This document shows positions 25,626 through 34,532 of a DNA stretch of 64,000 bases, in pieces. The notes under the pieces were generated by a model that was given only the letters and a program-made list of their open reading frames with translations, did no database searches and was not told the DNA's origin. Location of the stretch: NCBI GenBank assembly GCA_009926935.1, contig RFNZ01000004.1:85104-149103 (forward strand). The letters run 5' to 3'. A program made the translations under genes and the position numbers. Each line of letters begins with the position of its first letter. Position 1 is the stretch's first letter. This stretch comes from Pseudomonadota bacterium. Lineage in GTDB: Bacteria > Pseudomonadota > Alphaproteobacteria > Micavibrionales > UBA1664.

Positions 25626-26575
25626 TGGCCTTCCGTAAGCTCTATCCTGCGCTGCGTCCTTATTCATCGGGCTTCCTGAAAGTCGATGACCTCCATACAA
25701 TTTATTGGGAACAATCGGGCAACCCCGACGGCGTTCCAATCCTGATGCTGCATGGAGGTCCGGGGGCAGGGGCCACGCCTGAGCATCGCCGGTTTTTCGA
25801 TCCCCATTTTTACAGGATCATCGTGTTTGACCAACGCGGCGCGGGGCGCTCCGAACCACAGGGCGAAACACAAAACAACACACCCGCGCATTTGGTAGAA
25901 GACATCGAGATGCTCAGGCAGCATCTGCGTATCGGTAAATGGCATGTGTTTGGCGGGTCGTGGGGGGCAACACTGGCCCTCTTATACGCAGCCGATCATG
26001 CTGAAGTGTGCGCAAGCCTGATCCTGCGGAGCATTTGTCTCATGACAAAACCGGAGATCGAGTGGTTTTTATACGGTACGCGCACGGTATTCCCCGAGGT
26101 GTGGGAGAGGTTTGCAAAATTTATCCCTGAATCCGAGCGCAAAAATCTACTTGAGGCATACTGGAAACGTCTGCATGAGGGGGATGAAGCAACGCGCATC
26201 AGCGCTGCCATGCAATGGGTCGCCTACGAAAGCGCTTGCGCCACGCTTTATCCGCAATTCCAGACCATGATCACCGATGACCAGCGTAAACAGGCGGTCG
26301 CCATGGCTCGCATCGAAACGCACTACTATAAGAATAACTTGTTGGATATCGAAAGCAGCATCCTAGGGAAAATCGAAAATTTCCGGCATGTGCCCGCTGT
26401 CATTGTCCATGGCCGCTACGATATGGTGACGCCTCTAAAAACGGCACACGAGCTTCATACGCGCTGGCCCGAGGCAGACTACGTCATAGTTCCTGATGGA
26501 GGGCATTCAGCCCTTGACCCCGCCATACGTGATCGCTTAATTGCAGCAACTGATAACGCCCGTTCCATAAGGTAA
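25625..26575 (+). CDS. pip: proline iminopeptidase
   Basis: Alpha/beta-hydrolase (S33) that releases N-terminal proline. Seen: the oxyanion segment LHGGPGAGATPEHRRFFDP near 40, nucleophile in GGSWGATLAL near 108, acid in HGRYDMVTP near 264 and GGHSALDP near 290; 316 aa, full length. Its ATG shares one base with the stop of the SNase-like gene (TGATG), and pgk follows nine bases later, so the three are likely co-transcribed. Confidence 0.94.
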   Translation: MAFRKLYPALRPYSSGFLKVDDLHTIYWEQSGNPDGVPILMLHGGPGAGATPEHRRFFDPHFYRIIVFDQRGAGRSEPQGETQNNTPAHLVEDIEMLRQHLRIGKWHVFGGSWGATLALLYAADHAEVCASLILRSICLMTKPEIEWFLYGTRTVFPEVWERFAKFIPESERKNLLEAYWKRLHEGDEATRISAAMQWVAYESACATLYPQFQTMITDDQRKQAVAMARIETHYYKNNLLDIESSILGKIENFRHVPAVIVHGRYDMVTPLKTAHELHTRWPEADYVIVPDGGHSALDPAIRDRLIAATDNARSIR

Positions 26576-26583
26576 GAAAAGCC

Positions 26584-27777
26584 ATGTTTGAAAGCGTAGA
26601 ACTCAAAGGCAAAACAATCCTCCTTCGTCTTGACCTCAACGTGCCGACGGAAGGCGAAAAGGTAACGGATTTTACGCGCATCGACCGCGCAAAGGCGACG
26701 GTAATTAATCTGGCATCGCGCGGCGCACGTGTAGCTGTATTGGCACATTTTGGCCGCCCAAAGGCAAAGCCTGAGGATGTATATTCCATGAAATTCTTGC
26801 CTCCGGTTCTCGCGCAGCGCTGGGGCGTACCGGTATCGTTTTCCGCAGACTGCATTGGAGATGCGGCACAAAATGCCATTTCAGCACTGCCAGAAGGCGG
26901 CGTAGTGCTGCTTGAAAACGTCCGGTTTCATGCAGGTGAGGAAAAAGACGAGCCGGTATTTGCAGCCGCTCTTGCCCGCCTCGGTCAGTATTACATCAAC
27001 GACGCGTTCTCGGTCTCGCACAGGGCACATGCCTCCGTGCACGGTTTGGCCAAACTGTTGCCCGCACAGGCAGGCATGAGCATGAAGGCGGAGCTCGCGG
27101 CCCTTGATGCCGCCGTAGCCAATCCAAAGCGCCCTGTGGCTGCCATCGTTGGCGGCTCCAAAATTTCAACCAAACTCGACCTCTTGACCAATCTTGTCTC
27201 CAAAATGGATGTGTTGGTGCTTGGGGGCGGCATGGCGAACACCTTTTTGGCTAGCCGCGGCTGGAATCCCGAGGCATCGCTATACGAAGCCGATATGCTC
27301 GAAACAGCACGGGCCATTTCCTCAAAAGCTGAAGAAACAGGCTGCAGGATCATCCTGCCGACAGATGGCATTGCCGCCGAGGCATTTGATGCCAACGCAA
27401 AGCACATCGTCTGCTCCCGTGCGGATATGCCGAAAGGCTGGCAGACACTCGACATAGGCCCAGATAGCGTAAAGCTGATCGAGGAAGCGATGGCAGATTG
27501 CAAAACCATCCTCTGGAACGGCCCGCTCGGTGTTTTTGAAATGCAAGCCTTCGCCAAGGGCACAAATGCGGTCGCCAAATGGGTGGCCGCTCAAACAAAA
27601 TCAGGCAAGGCCGTAAGCGTTGCAGGCGGGGGCGATACTGTTGCGGCACTCGCAGCAGCCGGTGTTGCGGATGACTTCACATATATCTCAACCGCAGGCG
27701 GCGCGTTTCTGGAGTGGCTGGAAGGCAAAGAACTTCCAGGCGTAAGCGTACTTGCCAAAGCCCCTCTCGCAGCCTAG
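26584..27777 (+). CDS. pgk: phosphoglycerate kinase
   Basis: Glycolytic/gluconeogenic ATP-forming kinase. Seen: DLNVPTEG with following FTRI near residue 20, LAHFGRPKAKP near 57, LLENVRFHAGEEK near 105, GGSKISTKLDLL near 190 and GGGDTVAALAAAG near 346, complete across both lobes; 397 aa. It follows pip closely and is not next to gap or fba here; nfuA follows after nine bases. Confidence 0.97.
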   Translation: MFESVELKGKTILLRLDLNVPTEGEKVTDFTRIDRAKATVINLASRGARVAVLAHFGRPKAKPEDVYSMKFLPPVLAQRWGVPVSFSADCIGDAAQNAISALPEGGVVLLENVRFHAGEEKDEPVFAAALARLGQYYINDAFSVSHRAHASVHGLAKLLPAQAGMSMKAELAALDAAVANPKRPVAAIVGGSKISTKLDLLTNLVSKMDVLVLGGGMANTFLASRGWNPEASLYEADMLETARAISSKAEETGCRIILPTDGIAAEAFDANAKHIVCSRADMPKGWQTLDIGPDSVKLIEEAMADCKTILWNGPLGVFEMQAFAKGTNAVAKWVAAQTKSGKAVSVAGGGDTVAALAAAGVADDFTYISTAGGAFLEWLEGKELPGVSVLAKAPLAA

Positions 27778-27786
27778 GTAAGTCGC

Positions 27787-28332
27787 ATGTTCATTCAGAC
27801 CGAGACCACGCCAAACCCCGATGCCGTCAAGTTTATACCAGGCCAGCCAGTAGTAGCAGGCGGTACATACGATTTCCGTGCGGTGGAAGACGCGGTTAAA
27901 TCCCCTCTCGCGCGCGCGCTTTTCAAGGTTCGTGGTGTAAAGGGTGTTTATCTGGGGTCTGATTTTGTAAGCATTACGAAAGGCGAGGCGGATGACTGGG
28001 CAACCCTGAAACCCCGCGTGCTCGCCACCATCATGGACCATTATCTCACGGGCCTGCCTGCGGTCGATGGTGACGCCCCCACCCAAAATCAGGCCGTTGA
28101 GGACAACGAGATCGTTAAACAAATCAAAGCAATTTTAGATGAGCGTGTAAGGCCCGCTGTCGCACAGGATGGCGGCGATATCATCTTTGACCGGTTTGAA
28201 GATGGTATTGTGTATCTTGAAATGCGCGGCGCTTGTGCAGGTTGCCCGTCATCAACCCAGACTTTAAAAATGGGCATCGAAAACATGCTCAAACACTTTG
28301 TACCGGAAGTTCAGGAGGTCCGGCCAGCATGA
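27787..28332 (+). CDS. nfuA: NifU family Fe-S carrier
   Basis: Delivers [4Fe-4S] clusters to client proteins. Seen: an N-terminal Nfu_N domain ([19 protein letters not shown]) and a C-terminal NifU domain with the CAGC cluster motif (CxxC) near residue 152; 181 aa, as in alpha- and mitochondrial NFU1 types. Its stop overlaps the nitroreductase ATG (ATGA). LeuC, IspG, MtaB and FdxA in this window are possible clients by family. Confidence 0.93.
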   Translation: MFIQTETTPNPDAVKFIPGQPVVAGGTYDFRAVEDAVKSPLARALFKVRGVKGVYLGSDFVSITKGEADDWATLKPRVLATIMDHYLTGLPAVDGDAPTQNQAVEDNEIVKQIKAILDERVRPAVAQDGGDIIFDRFEDGIVYLEMRGACAGCPSSTQTLKMGIENMLKHFVPEVQEVRPA

Positions 28333-28922
28333 CAAACGCAAAAATTATCACTGATGAAGCATTGGATCTTATTTTCCGCGAAGCACGCACATTTTACGCA
28401 TGGCAGCCAAAAGAGGTCAGCGATACGCTGCTTCAGGCTGTTTATGAACTGGCAAAATTGGGCCCAACAGCCGCAAACAGCCAGCCAATGAGGGTTGTGT
28501 TTGTAAAGTCAAAGGATGCCAAAGAAAAACTGAAGCCGCATCTTGATGCCGGCAACGTCGATAAAACAATGGCCGCGCCCGTAACAGCGATCATCGCCTA
28601 CGATGAAGGTTTTTATGAGCAGATGCCAAAAGTATTCCCGCATGCGCCGGGCGCAATCGATTGGTACAAAGGCAAGGATAACGCAGCGCACCTCTTGCGT
28701 AACGGCTCACTGGGCGGCGCCTATCTTATGCTGGCGGCACGGGCGCTTGGCTTGGATTGCGGCCCGATGTCCGGCTTTAGCAATGCAGGCGTCGACAAAG
28801 CCTTTTTTGATGGCACGGGCTGGAAATCCAATTTCATTTGCAATCTGGGCTACGGCGATACATCCAAACAATATCCCCGTTCTCCACGCCTTACATTTGA
28901 TGAAGCCTGCAAAATCCTGTGA
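28329..28922 (+). CDS. nitroreductase family protein, RutE-like
   Basis: FMN-dependent reductase similar to malonic semialdehyde reductase. Seen: [44 protein letters not shown] near 40 and [27 protein letters not shown] near 125, typical of the RutE/HadB branch; 197 aa. The ATG at 28329 overlaps the nfuA stop and excludes a longer upstream frame. No other rut genes are nearby, so the physiological substrate is open. Confidence 0.85.
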   Translation: MTNAKIITDEALDLIFREARTFYAWQPKEVSDTLLQAVYELAKLGPTAANSQPMRVVFVKSKDAKEKLKPHLDAGNVDKTMAAPVTAIIAYDEGFYEQMPKVFPHAPGAIDWYKGKDNAAHLLRNGSLGGAYLMLAARALGLDCGPMSGFSNAGVDKAFFDGTGWKSNFICNLGYGDTSKQYPRSPRLTFDEACKIL

Positions 28923-29572
28923 CGCATTGGCTGGCCATCGATACTGCCATGAACGCCTGTAATGTAGGCGTACGCACATCGGACGGGCAGTTGTTCCAGT
29001 CAATCGCTTACATGGATCGGGGCCAGTCAGAACAACTGATGCCCATGGTGCAGGATGTGGTAAGGCAGGCGGGGCTGGCCTTGCCCGATATTGGCGCATA
29101 CGCGGTAACTGTGGGGCCAGGCACCTTTACAGGCCTGCGGGTAGGGCTGGCAACGGTGAGGGCTCTCTCGCAAGTCTCAAGCAAACCGGCTATTGGCGTG
29201 AGTACTTTTGATGCTCTGGCGGCAGCCGTGCCCGAGCGGCCCGCCTGTATCCTCATTGAAACAAAGCGGAGCGATTACTACGTCCGCCTTTTTGAAAACG
29301 CTCATCTGCACGAAGGTATGTGTATGTCACCGGATGACCTGCGCAAATACATACAGCTACACTGGATATTGGCAGGTGATGCCGTTGCCCGTGCCTTGGA
29401 TGAAACAGGTTTGACCAACAAAACACTCGGTCTTACGGCCCCAAAAATCAATGACATCATAACCTTGGCATCAGCAGATTGGCAAAGCGGTAAGGCATTG
29501 CCGCCAGACCCCATGTATTTACGCGGGGCAGATGTGAGTATTTCCAAGCGCAAGCTTGCTAAAATTGTGTAA
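28919..29572 (+). CDS. tsaB: tRNA t6A biosynthesis protein TsaB
   Basis: Non-catalytic partner of TsaD in forming t6A37, the precursor of the MtaB product. Seen: [12 protein letters not shown] (ASKHA phosphate motif), [18 protein letters not shown] near 62 and a C-terminal helix; 217 aa. The start is a GTG overlapping the nitroreductase stop (GTGA). In many relatives rimI follows; here it does not. Confidence 0.92.
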   Translation: MTHWLAIDTAMNACNVGVRTSDGQLFQSIAYMDRGQSEQLMPMVQDVVRQAGLALPDIGAYAVTVGPGTFTGLRVGLATVRALSQVSSKPAIGVSTFDALAAAVPERPACILIETKRSDYYVRLFENAHLHEGMCMSPDDLRKYIQLHWILAGDAVARALDETGLTNKTLGLTAPKINDIITLASADWQSGKALPPDPMYLRGADVSISKRKLAKIV

Positions 29573-29625
29573 TTGCAATAGCTAATACAGTAATAGTAAA
29601 AACTTTTATTGAAATATGGCGGGCC

Positions 29626-30054
29626 ATGACTGAACCATCAACCGGTAACCACTCAGAACTTCTGACTCTGACATCCAGTATCGTGTCGTCTTATCTTTCG
29701 GCCAATACAGTACCTGCAAGCGATATTCCGGCATTGATCGAGCGCATTTATAAAACTCTTTCAAACGTCAATTCGCCAGCCGGCGCTTCGTCCGAGAGGC
29801 CGCAGCCAGCAGTGCCCATCAAGAAATCGATAACACCAGACTACATCGTGTGCCTTGAAGACGGCAAAAAGCTGAAGATGCTCAAACGCCATCTCAAAAG
29901 CGCCTATAATCTTACCCCTGAGGAATACCGCGAGCGCTGGGGCCTGCCTTCCGATTACCCTATGACGGCGCCAAATTATGCGGATAAGCGCAGCAAACTG
30001 GCTAAAATCATAGGCCTCGGCAAATCACGCAAAAAAGGCCGCAAAGCTCGATAA
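29626..30054 (+). CDS. mucR: MucR/Ros family transcriptional regulator
   Basis: H-NS-like DNA-binding regulator typical of alphaproteobacteria. Seen: a variable N-terminal oligomerisation part (1-65), then CLEDGKKLKMLKRHLKSAY and LTPEEYRERWGLPSDYPM with NYADKRS. The Ros-type zinc finger has its first Cys and the HL His, while the second His position reads Ala (HLKSAY), a variant found in other MucR proteins. Basic tail (KSRKKGRKAR). 142 aa; single gene after tsaB. Confidence 0.93.
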   Translation: MTEPSTGNHSELLTLTSSIVSSYLSANTVPASDIPALIERIYKTLSNVNSPAGASSERPQPAVPIKKSITPDYIVCLEDGKKLKMLKRHLKSAYNLTPEEYRERWGLPSDYPMTAPNYADKRSKLAKIIGLGKSRKKGRKAR

Positions 30055-30103
30055 CCCGGCAAAATAACCGTATTTTAAGTATGGGCAGGGTATAATTTCG
30101 CCC

Positions 30104-31363
30104 ATGAACCAGTATGTCGCGCCGGAGACGATAGAGACTGCCCAAAGTCTGCATGATACATTCGCAGATGTTTTGGTTGCATGGGGCGAGTTTGAAGAAA
30201 AGCAGCCCAGCCGCAAGCTAAGCGTACAAAATCTGATAGCCCATAGACCCAAGCGTTCTTATCAAAACATGGATTCTGCTCGAGGCAGGGATGCCGTTCG
30301 TGCAGATCTGTTAAAACTGCATAGCGGTTTTTTGCGTGCTGGCGATGTATCTGCCGCCGCCCGTGTTCGTAGTTTCGTGGCATATCTAGACACACTCAAA
30401 GATCAAAACAAGTATAGCCTGCGCGAGTATTATGCCCGCATGACCGGGCTTGACTTGAAGCCATTCACGCCAGAGCAAATAGCCGAGGTCAAAAACACGC
30501 TTATGATCTGCATGGCAGCTGTACAAAAAGGGTTTTCAGAGAGCGATTTTTCCAGCCTTGAAAAGGTGCTGCATGGTGCAGAACCCGAGCTCTCAAGAGC
30601 TGAGTTCGAGGCCGCACTGGACGCACGGTTGCAGGAAGATAAGTCAACAATCAAGCGGCTTACAGGGCTTAATCCGTCTGTACCATATCACATCGATATA
30701 AGACTCCTTCCTAAAGGCAACAGAGCGGAGGCTGGATGGGAAAATAATTTTATAAGAGTCAGTTTATCACAGCAACTGACGACCTATCGCATGATCGCCC
30801 ACGAAATAGACATAAGGCACGAAGTCTGGGGCCATGGCCTTCAGGTAACGCAGATAGCCGAGGCGGTGAATGCGGGCAAACTACCACGCAGTTATGGTGT
30901 GATGACAACAACAGGTAGCGAGATCATGCATTCCGAGGCAATGGCGGAGTGCGTATCCCGCCTCTTCGTGCCCACGGGGCAAAAATCAGCACTTTCACAG
31001 GCCTCTCACTGGTATTTGATGCACAGGCGAATGACGGGGTTCAACGCCCGCCTCATCTGCGCTGAAAAAGGCGAGGCGGCAGCGAGAGCCTATCTCGTCA
31101 ATGTCGCGCCATATATGCAGAAAAAAGATATTGATGTCCTCATTGTAAACATGTCGACGGCCAACAGACCCAACGTTCACTACCCTCTGGTCTACGCACC
31201 GGTTCACTATGCGCTCAACCGCTTTGCCCACGCTGTAGGCCCGCACACCTTTGGTAAATTTATAGGTGAGGTTTTGCCAACACTCATGGATGCCGAGGGG
31301 TTAAACAAGGCTATGGAGCGCTATGCTGGTAGCAGCCGCTACAATCTGCCAATTGCACCCTAG
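30104..31363 (+). CDS. putative zinc metallopeptidase, 419 aa
   Basis: Seen: two overlapping His-Glu motifs, HEIDIRH (233-239) and HEVWGH (239-244), followed by a Glu-rich helix (GSEIMHSEAMAEC, 271-283), an arrangement like HExxxH zinc proteases of the DUF1704/MATCAP type. The N-terminal 190 residues are helical with no signal peptide, so it is probably cytoplasmic. Family assignment is tentative. It lies between mucR and the convergent rpoH gene (four-base overlap) and is its own unit with a 49-bp upstream gap. Confidence 0.6.
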   Translation: MNQYVAPETIETAQSLHDTFADVLVAWGEFEEKQPSRKLSVQNLIAHRPKRSYQNMDSARGRDAVRADLLKLHSGFLRAGDVSAAARVRSFVAYLDTLKDQNKYSLREYYARMTGLDLKPFTPEQIAEVKNTLMICMAAVQKGFSESDFSSLEKVLHGAEPELSRAEFEAALDARLQEDKSTIKRLTGLNPSVPYHIDIRLLPKGNRAEAGWENNFIRVSLSQQLTTYRMIAHEIDIRHEVWGHGLQVTQIAEAVNAGKLPRSYGVMTTTGSEIMHSEAMAECVSRLFVPTGQKSALSQASHWYLMHRRMTGFNARLICAEKGEAAARAYLVNVAPYMQKKDIDVLIVNMSTANRPNVHYPLVYAPVHYALNRFAHAVGPHTFGKFIGEVLPTLMDAEGLNKAMERYAGSSRYNLPIAP

Positions 31364-32241
31364 GCAAAAAACTCACTCGCATCCTTGACGTGCCCTGCCA
31401 TATCGCGACGCAGTTTTTCCATCGCGCGTGTTTCAAGCTGGCGCACACGCTCTTTGCTGACACCGAGCGTTTTCCCAAGCTCGTCCAGTGTAACAGGTGC
31501 CTCAGCCAGATGGCGCTCGCGGATAATGCGCTGCTCGCGGTCTGATAGCTGCGAAAGCGCCTCATTCAGCCATTTCGAGCGGCTCTCACCCGTGCGCATG
31601 CCAACAACAATATCTTCAGGGTTAGGCTCTGGTGAGGCCATAAGGGATTGGAGCTCGGTCTCGCCGTCTTCGCCAACCATAAGGTTGAGCGACTGGTCGC
31701 CAACGGCAAGTCTCATGTCCATATCCATGACGTCTCGCTCGGATACACCAAGGTCTTTGGCAATCTTCCCGACATTCGCAGGGCTAAGTGCGCCTGCACC
31801 TTCGTCATTGGCAATCTTGGCTTTCAGGCGGCGCAGATTGAAGAAAAGTGATTTTTGCGCAGAAGTTGTTCCCGTCCGCACAATCGACCAGTTACGCAAC
31901 ACATAGTCCTGAATGGTGGACCTGATCCACCAGGAGGCATAGGTCGAAAACCGGACGTCTCTTTCAGGATCAAAACGGTTTACGGCCTCCATGAGTCCGA
32001 TATTGCCCTCCTGCATGAGGTCGCCCAGAGGCAAGCCGTAATGCCTGAATTTGGAAGCCATCGCGACAACAAGGCGGCGGTAGGCATTGATGATCTGTTG
32101 CATGGCGCGCTCGTCGCGGCTGTCACGCCAGGCGCGGGCGAGTTCGAGCTCCTTCTCCTTTTCAAGCATAGGAGCGTCCATGGCATCGCGGATGTAATCG
32201 AGGTTGGCACGGTGGGTGCGGGGGTCATCTAAATGGGCCAT
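31360..32241 (-). CDS. rpoH: RNA polymerase sigma-32 factor
   Basis: Heat-shock sigma factor. Seen: region 2 with DLMQEGNIGLMEAVNRFDPERDVRFST start and ASWWIRSTIQDYVLRNW, the RpoH box as QKSLFFNLRRLK, and region 4 with LDELGKTLGVSKERVRQLE. The ATG at 32241 has AAGGAG six bases upstream; an in-frame ATG at 32310 lacks one. 293 aa, normal. Likely target in the window: clpB (possible promoter at 63647). Confidence 0.95.
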   Translation of the reverse strand: MAHLDDPRTHRANLDYIRDAMDAPMLEKEKELELARAWRDSRDERAMQQIINAYRRLVVAMASKFRHYGLPLGDLMQEGNIGLMEAVNRFDPERDVRFSTYASWWIRSTIQDYVLRNWSIVRTGTTSAQKSLFFNLRRLKAKIANDEGAGALSPANVGKIAKDLGVSERDVMDMDMRLAVGDQSLNLMVGEDGETELQSLMASPEPNPEDIVVGMRTGESRSKWLNEALSQLSDREQRIIRERHLAEAPVTLDELGKTLGVSKERVRQLETRAMEKLRRDMAGHVKDASEFFA

Positions 32242-32424
32242 GGGTATCTCCTTCATCAAAAGCGGTATAAAATTTAAATCGGTATTAAAACAATACCAAC
32301 ATAGTATCAAAATTATACTAACGCAAGCACAATTAAAAAATCACCACGGCCGCATTCTGGAGGCAGAAGAACATGCGTTCAAATTAAGATTTTGTAATGA
32401 AGGGATTTGAATGTTAAGGCTTTG

Positions 32425-33267
32425 TTATGCCTCAAAAATTTCGCCAACGCTGGCGTCCTGCATCCACGATGCGCAGGCAAGGCTGCCGCCAAAACCACAG
32501 CCGTTATCGACGGTTGCCGTCACGCAGTTGATGTAAAGTCCGCGGCGCAGGGGGTCATAGCCGCGGACAACACGGGTGAACGGGTTATAGGCATCGGTTA
32601 TGGTCTGGAAGTCATCTCCACCCCACCAAAAGCGATCACCCTGCTGGTCAAGGTTGAGGTCGGTTTTGATGCCGGTGTTAACAAACAGGAGTGGCTGGGC
32701 TGCCTTTGTGGGGCTTGCGGTATCGGTAAAGGCGGCGCGTTTGATTTGCCCGTAAAAAATATCGTGCCCTGGCATGCGTGCCACCATGTGCCGAACAAAT
32801 CCGGTCCAGCGGGCGAGGCGGTTGGTATCGCAGCTGGCAGCATTCAGCCCTTCGCGGGCATCGATTTTATAGGACTCGAGAGTTTGGGCGAGCCCCTGAT
32901 CCAGCATCCATTCAAAAACGACCCAGGGGGTCGATGCAAACTGAAGCTGAAAAACGCGCTGCAAAAGTTCTTCCTGTTGACCACGCAGATAAATGAGATC
33001 AGTAGGCTGAAAGCCCGAGATAGCCAGAACCATGCGGCGAAAGGCCAGTATCTCATCCACGACTGCGGCAGATTGGGGGCCATGGCCGATGTAATTGCCA
33101 AGGTAAACAATGCGGTCGCCGGGCTTGATTCGGTTCAAAAGGGAATCATGGAGGGTTTTGAGTTTGTCCGCCTCACCATGAACGGATGGGATGGTCCAGA
33201 TGCGACGTGCGCCCTTGATGGCCGAAAACCTGAAATCAACAGTCCTGTGAAAAAAAGGTAGGGGCAA
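32425..33267 (-). CDS. metallophosphoesterase-fold protein with lost metal ligands
   Basis: Related to PPP-type phosphatases by overall order: a SVHGEADKL segment (28-36, GDIHG position), YLGNYIGHGP (55-64, GDxxDRG position) and LRGQQEE (94-100, RGNHE position). The Asp of GDIHG is Ser, both Asp of GDxxDRG are Asn and Gly, and Asn-His of GNHE are Gln-Gln, so no di-metal site can form. I recall similar changes in alphaproteobacterial homologues, implying a conserved non-catalytic role, but could not check. The only start is a TTG at 33267 with no clear ribosome site. 280 aa. Confidence 0.75.
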   Translation of the reverse strand: MPLPFFHRTVDFRFSAIKGARRIWTIPSVHGEADKLKTLHDSLLNRIKPGDRIVYLGNYIGHGPQSAAVVDEILAFRRMVLAISGFQPTDLIYLRGQQEELLQRVFQLQFASTPWVVFEWMLDQGLAQTLESYKIDAREGLNAASCDTNRLARWTGFVRHMVARMPGHDIFYGQIKRAAFTDTASPTKAAQPLLFVNTGIKTDLNLDQQGDRFWWGGDDFQTITDAYNPFTRVVRGYDPLRRGLYINCVTATVDNGCGFGGSLACASWMQDASVGEIFEA

Positions 33268-33373
33268 AGTGAAAAATCCCAGAGAATCAGAAGCTTGGAG
33301 AAAGGCAACTCGATCGAATCACCTGTGTATAAAGTATGCCTGCTTCGAGAGTCTTCTGACAAGCATCGTAAAT

Positions 33374-33403
33374 AAAAAAACCGGCCAGAAGCCGGTTTTT
33401 TTT
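33374..33403 (-). terminator. bidirectional terminator after carD
   Basis: Stem AACCGGC / GCCGGTT with a 5-base loop (CAGAA), flanked by A and T runs of seven or more. It lies 22 bp after the carD stop. Confidence 0.9.
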
Positions 33404-33424
33404 ATATCTCTTCAAAAGGATCGC

Positions 33425-34348
33425 TTAAGCAGCCTGAGCGAGAACCGTTTCAAGGTGTTCAACTGCTTTTGTCTCTTCAATGCGCTGTACAGCCGCAACT
33501 TCACGCGCAAGGCGCTCCAGAGCAGACTGATATATCTGGCGTTCGCTGTACGATTGCTCCGTATCGTCTTTCGGACGGCGGAGGTCGCGGAGCACTTCAG
33601 CGATCTGAACAGGGTCGCCGGAGTTGATCTTCGCTTCGTATTCCTGAGCGCGGCGTGACCACATGGTGCGCTTTACCTTGGCCTTACCCTGAAGGGTCTT
33701 GAGGGCATCCTTCAGGCGATCGCCGGAGGAAAGCTTGCGCAAACCCGAGCTCTGGGCTTTTGCAACGGGGATTTTGAGGCGCATGCGGTCTTTTTCAAAC
33801 GTGATCGCAAACAACGTAACCGTCATGCCGGCAATTGTCTGGGTCTCGACGCCTTCAATTGTACCAACACCGTGAGCCGGATAAACAACGTAATCACCAG
33901 TACGGAAATCCACTGGTGTGTCATTGGCAGGGCGGGCAGCCATTGCACGGGCCTGAATAGGGCTCATGCCAGGGCGCTGGTGCTGCATCATTGGCTTGGT
34001 TGCGGCTGGCACCGGCATGCGGGGCGCTACAGCGATAGGAGCTGACTGAACGCGCATGGCAGGCTTGGTAGGCATGCTTACAACAGCCGCAGGCTTCTGG
34101 GCGGGGGCAACAGCCTTAACCACAACCTTGGCAGCTGGTTTGGATGAAACAGGTGTCTTTTTAGCAGGTGCAGCTTTCGCAACAGGCTTGGTCTTGTTGG
34201 TCTGCTTCTTGGCAGGTGACTTGGCAGCCTTCACTGTCACGCTCTTCACAACCTTTTTAAGGGTTTTGGCAGCAGGCTTCGCCTTAGGCTTGGCCTTGAC
34301 GGCAACTTTTGCGGCTTTCTTCATTGTTTTCTTGTTCTTAGCTGTCAT
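33425..34348 (-). CDS. carD: CarD family regulator with long basic N-terminal tail
   Basis: RNA polymerase-binding regulator that stabilises open complexes at rRNA and other promoters. Seen: CarD domain from about 144 (FRTGDYVVYPAHGVGTIEG) to 307, with KRTMWSRRAQEYEAKI and ALERLAREVAAVQ of the helical part. Residues 1-140 are a Lys/Ala/Pro-rich tail resembling histone H1 (many PAAK, KPAAK, VAKAA units); usual CarD proteins are about 165-170 aa, this is 307. The ATG at 34348 has GAGG five bases upstream. Its own terminator follows. Confidence 0.93.
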   Translation of the reverse strand: MTAKNKKTMKKAAKVAVKAKPKAKPAAKTLKKVVKSVTVKAAKSPAKKQTNKTKPVAKAAPAKKTPVSSKPAAKVVVKAVAPAQKPAAVVSMPTKPAMRVQSAPIAVAPRMPVPAATKPMMQHQRPGMSPIQARAMAARPANDTPVDFRTGDYVVYPAHGVGTIEGVETQTIAGMTVTLFAITFEKDRMRLKIPVAKAQSSGLRKLSSGDRLKDALKTLQGKAKVKRTMWSRRAQEYEAKINSGDPVQIAEVLRDLRRPKDDTEQSYSERQIYQSALERLAREVAAVQRIEETKAVEHLETVLAQAA

Positions 34349-34532
34349 TTCTGCCTCACTTCTCGTCGGAATGAACAAAATACCTAGCAAATTCAAAGCA
34401 CAATACTGACTCAGGCTGCGGATTTGGGGCAGCCGATGCAATAAACCGAATTCGTTCGATTTCTATTGTTCTTAACAAAATTTTAGGGTTTTTTCAATAA
34501 ATTACTTAGCCTGTGCTTTGAAAGCGAGGCAA

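Noticed and set aside
32407-33261. 284-aa plus-strand ORF antisense to the phosphatase-like gene
   Set aside because: Its product has no recognisable domain, whereas the minus-strand product shows the ordered remains of PPP motifs; treated as a shadow frame.
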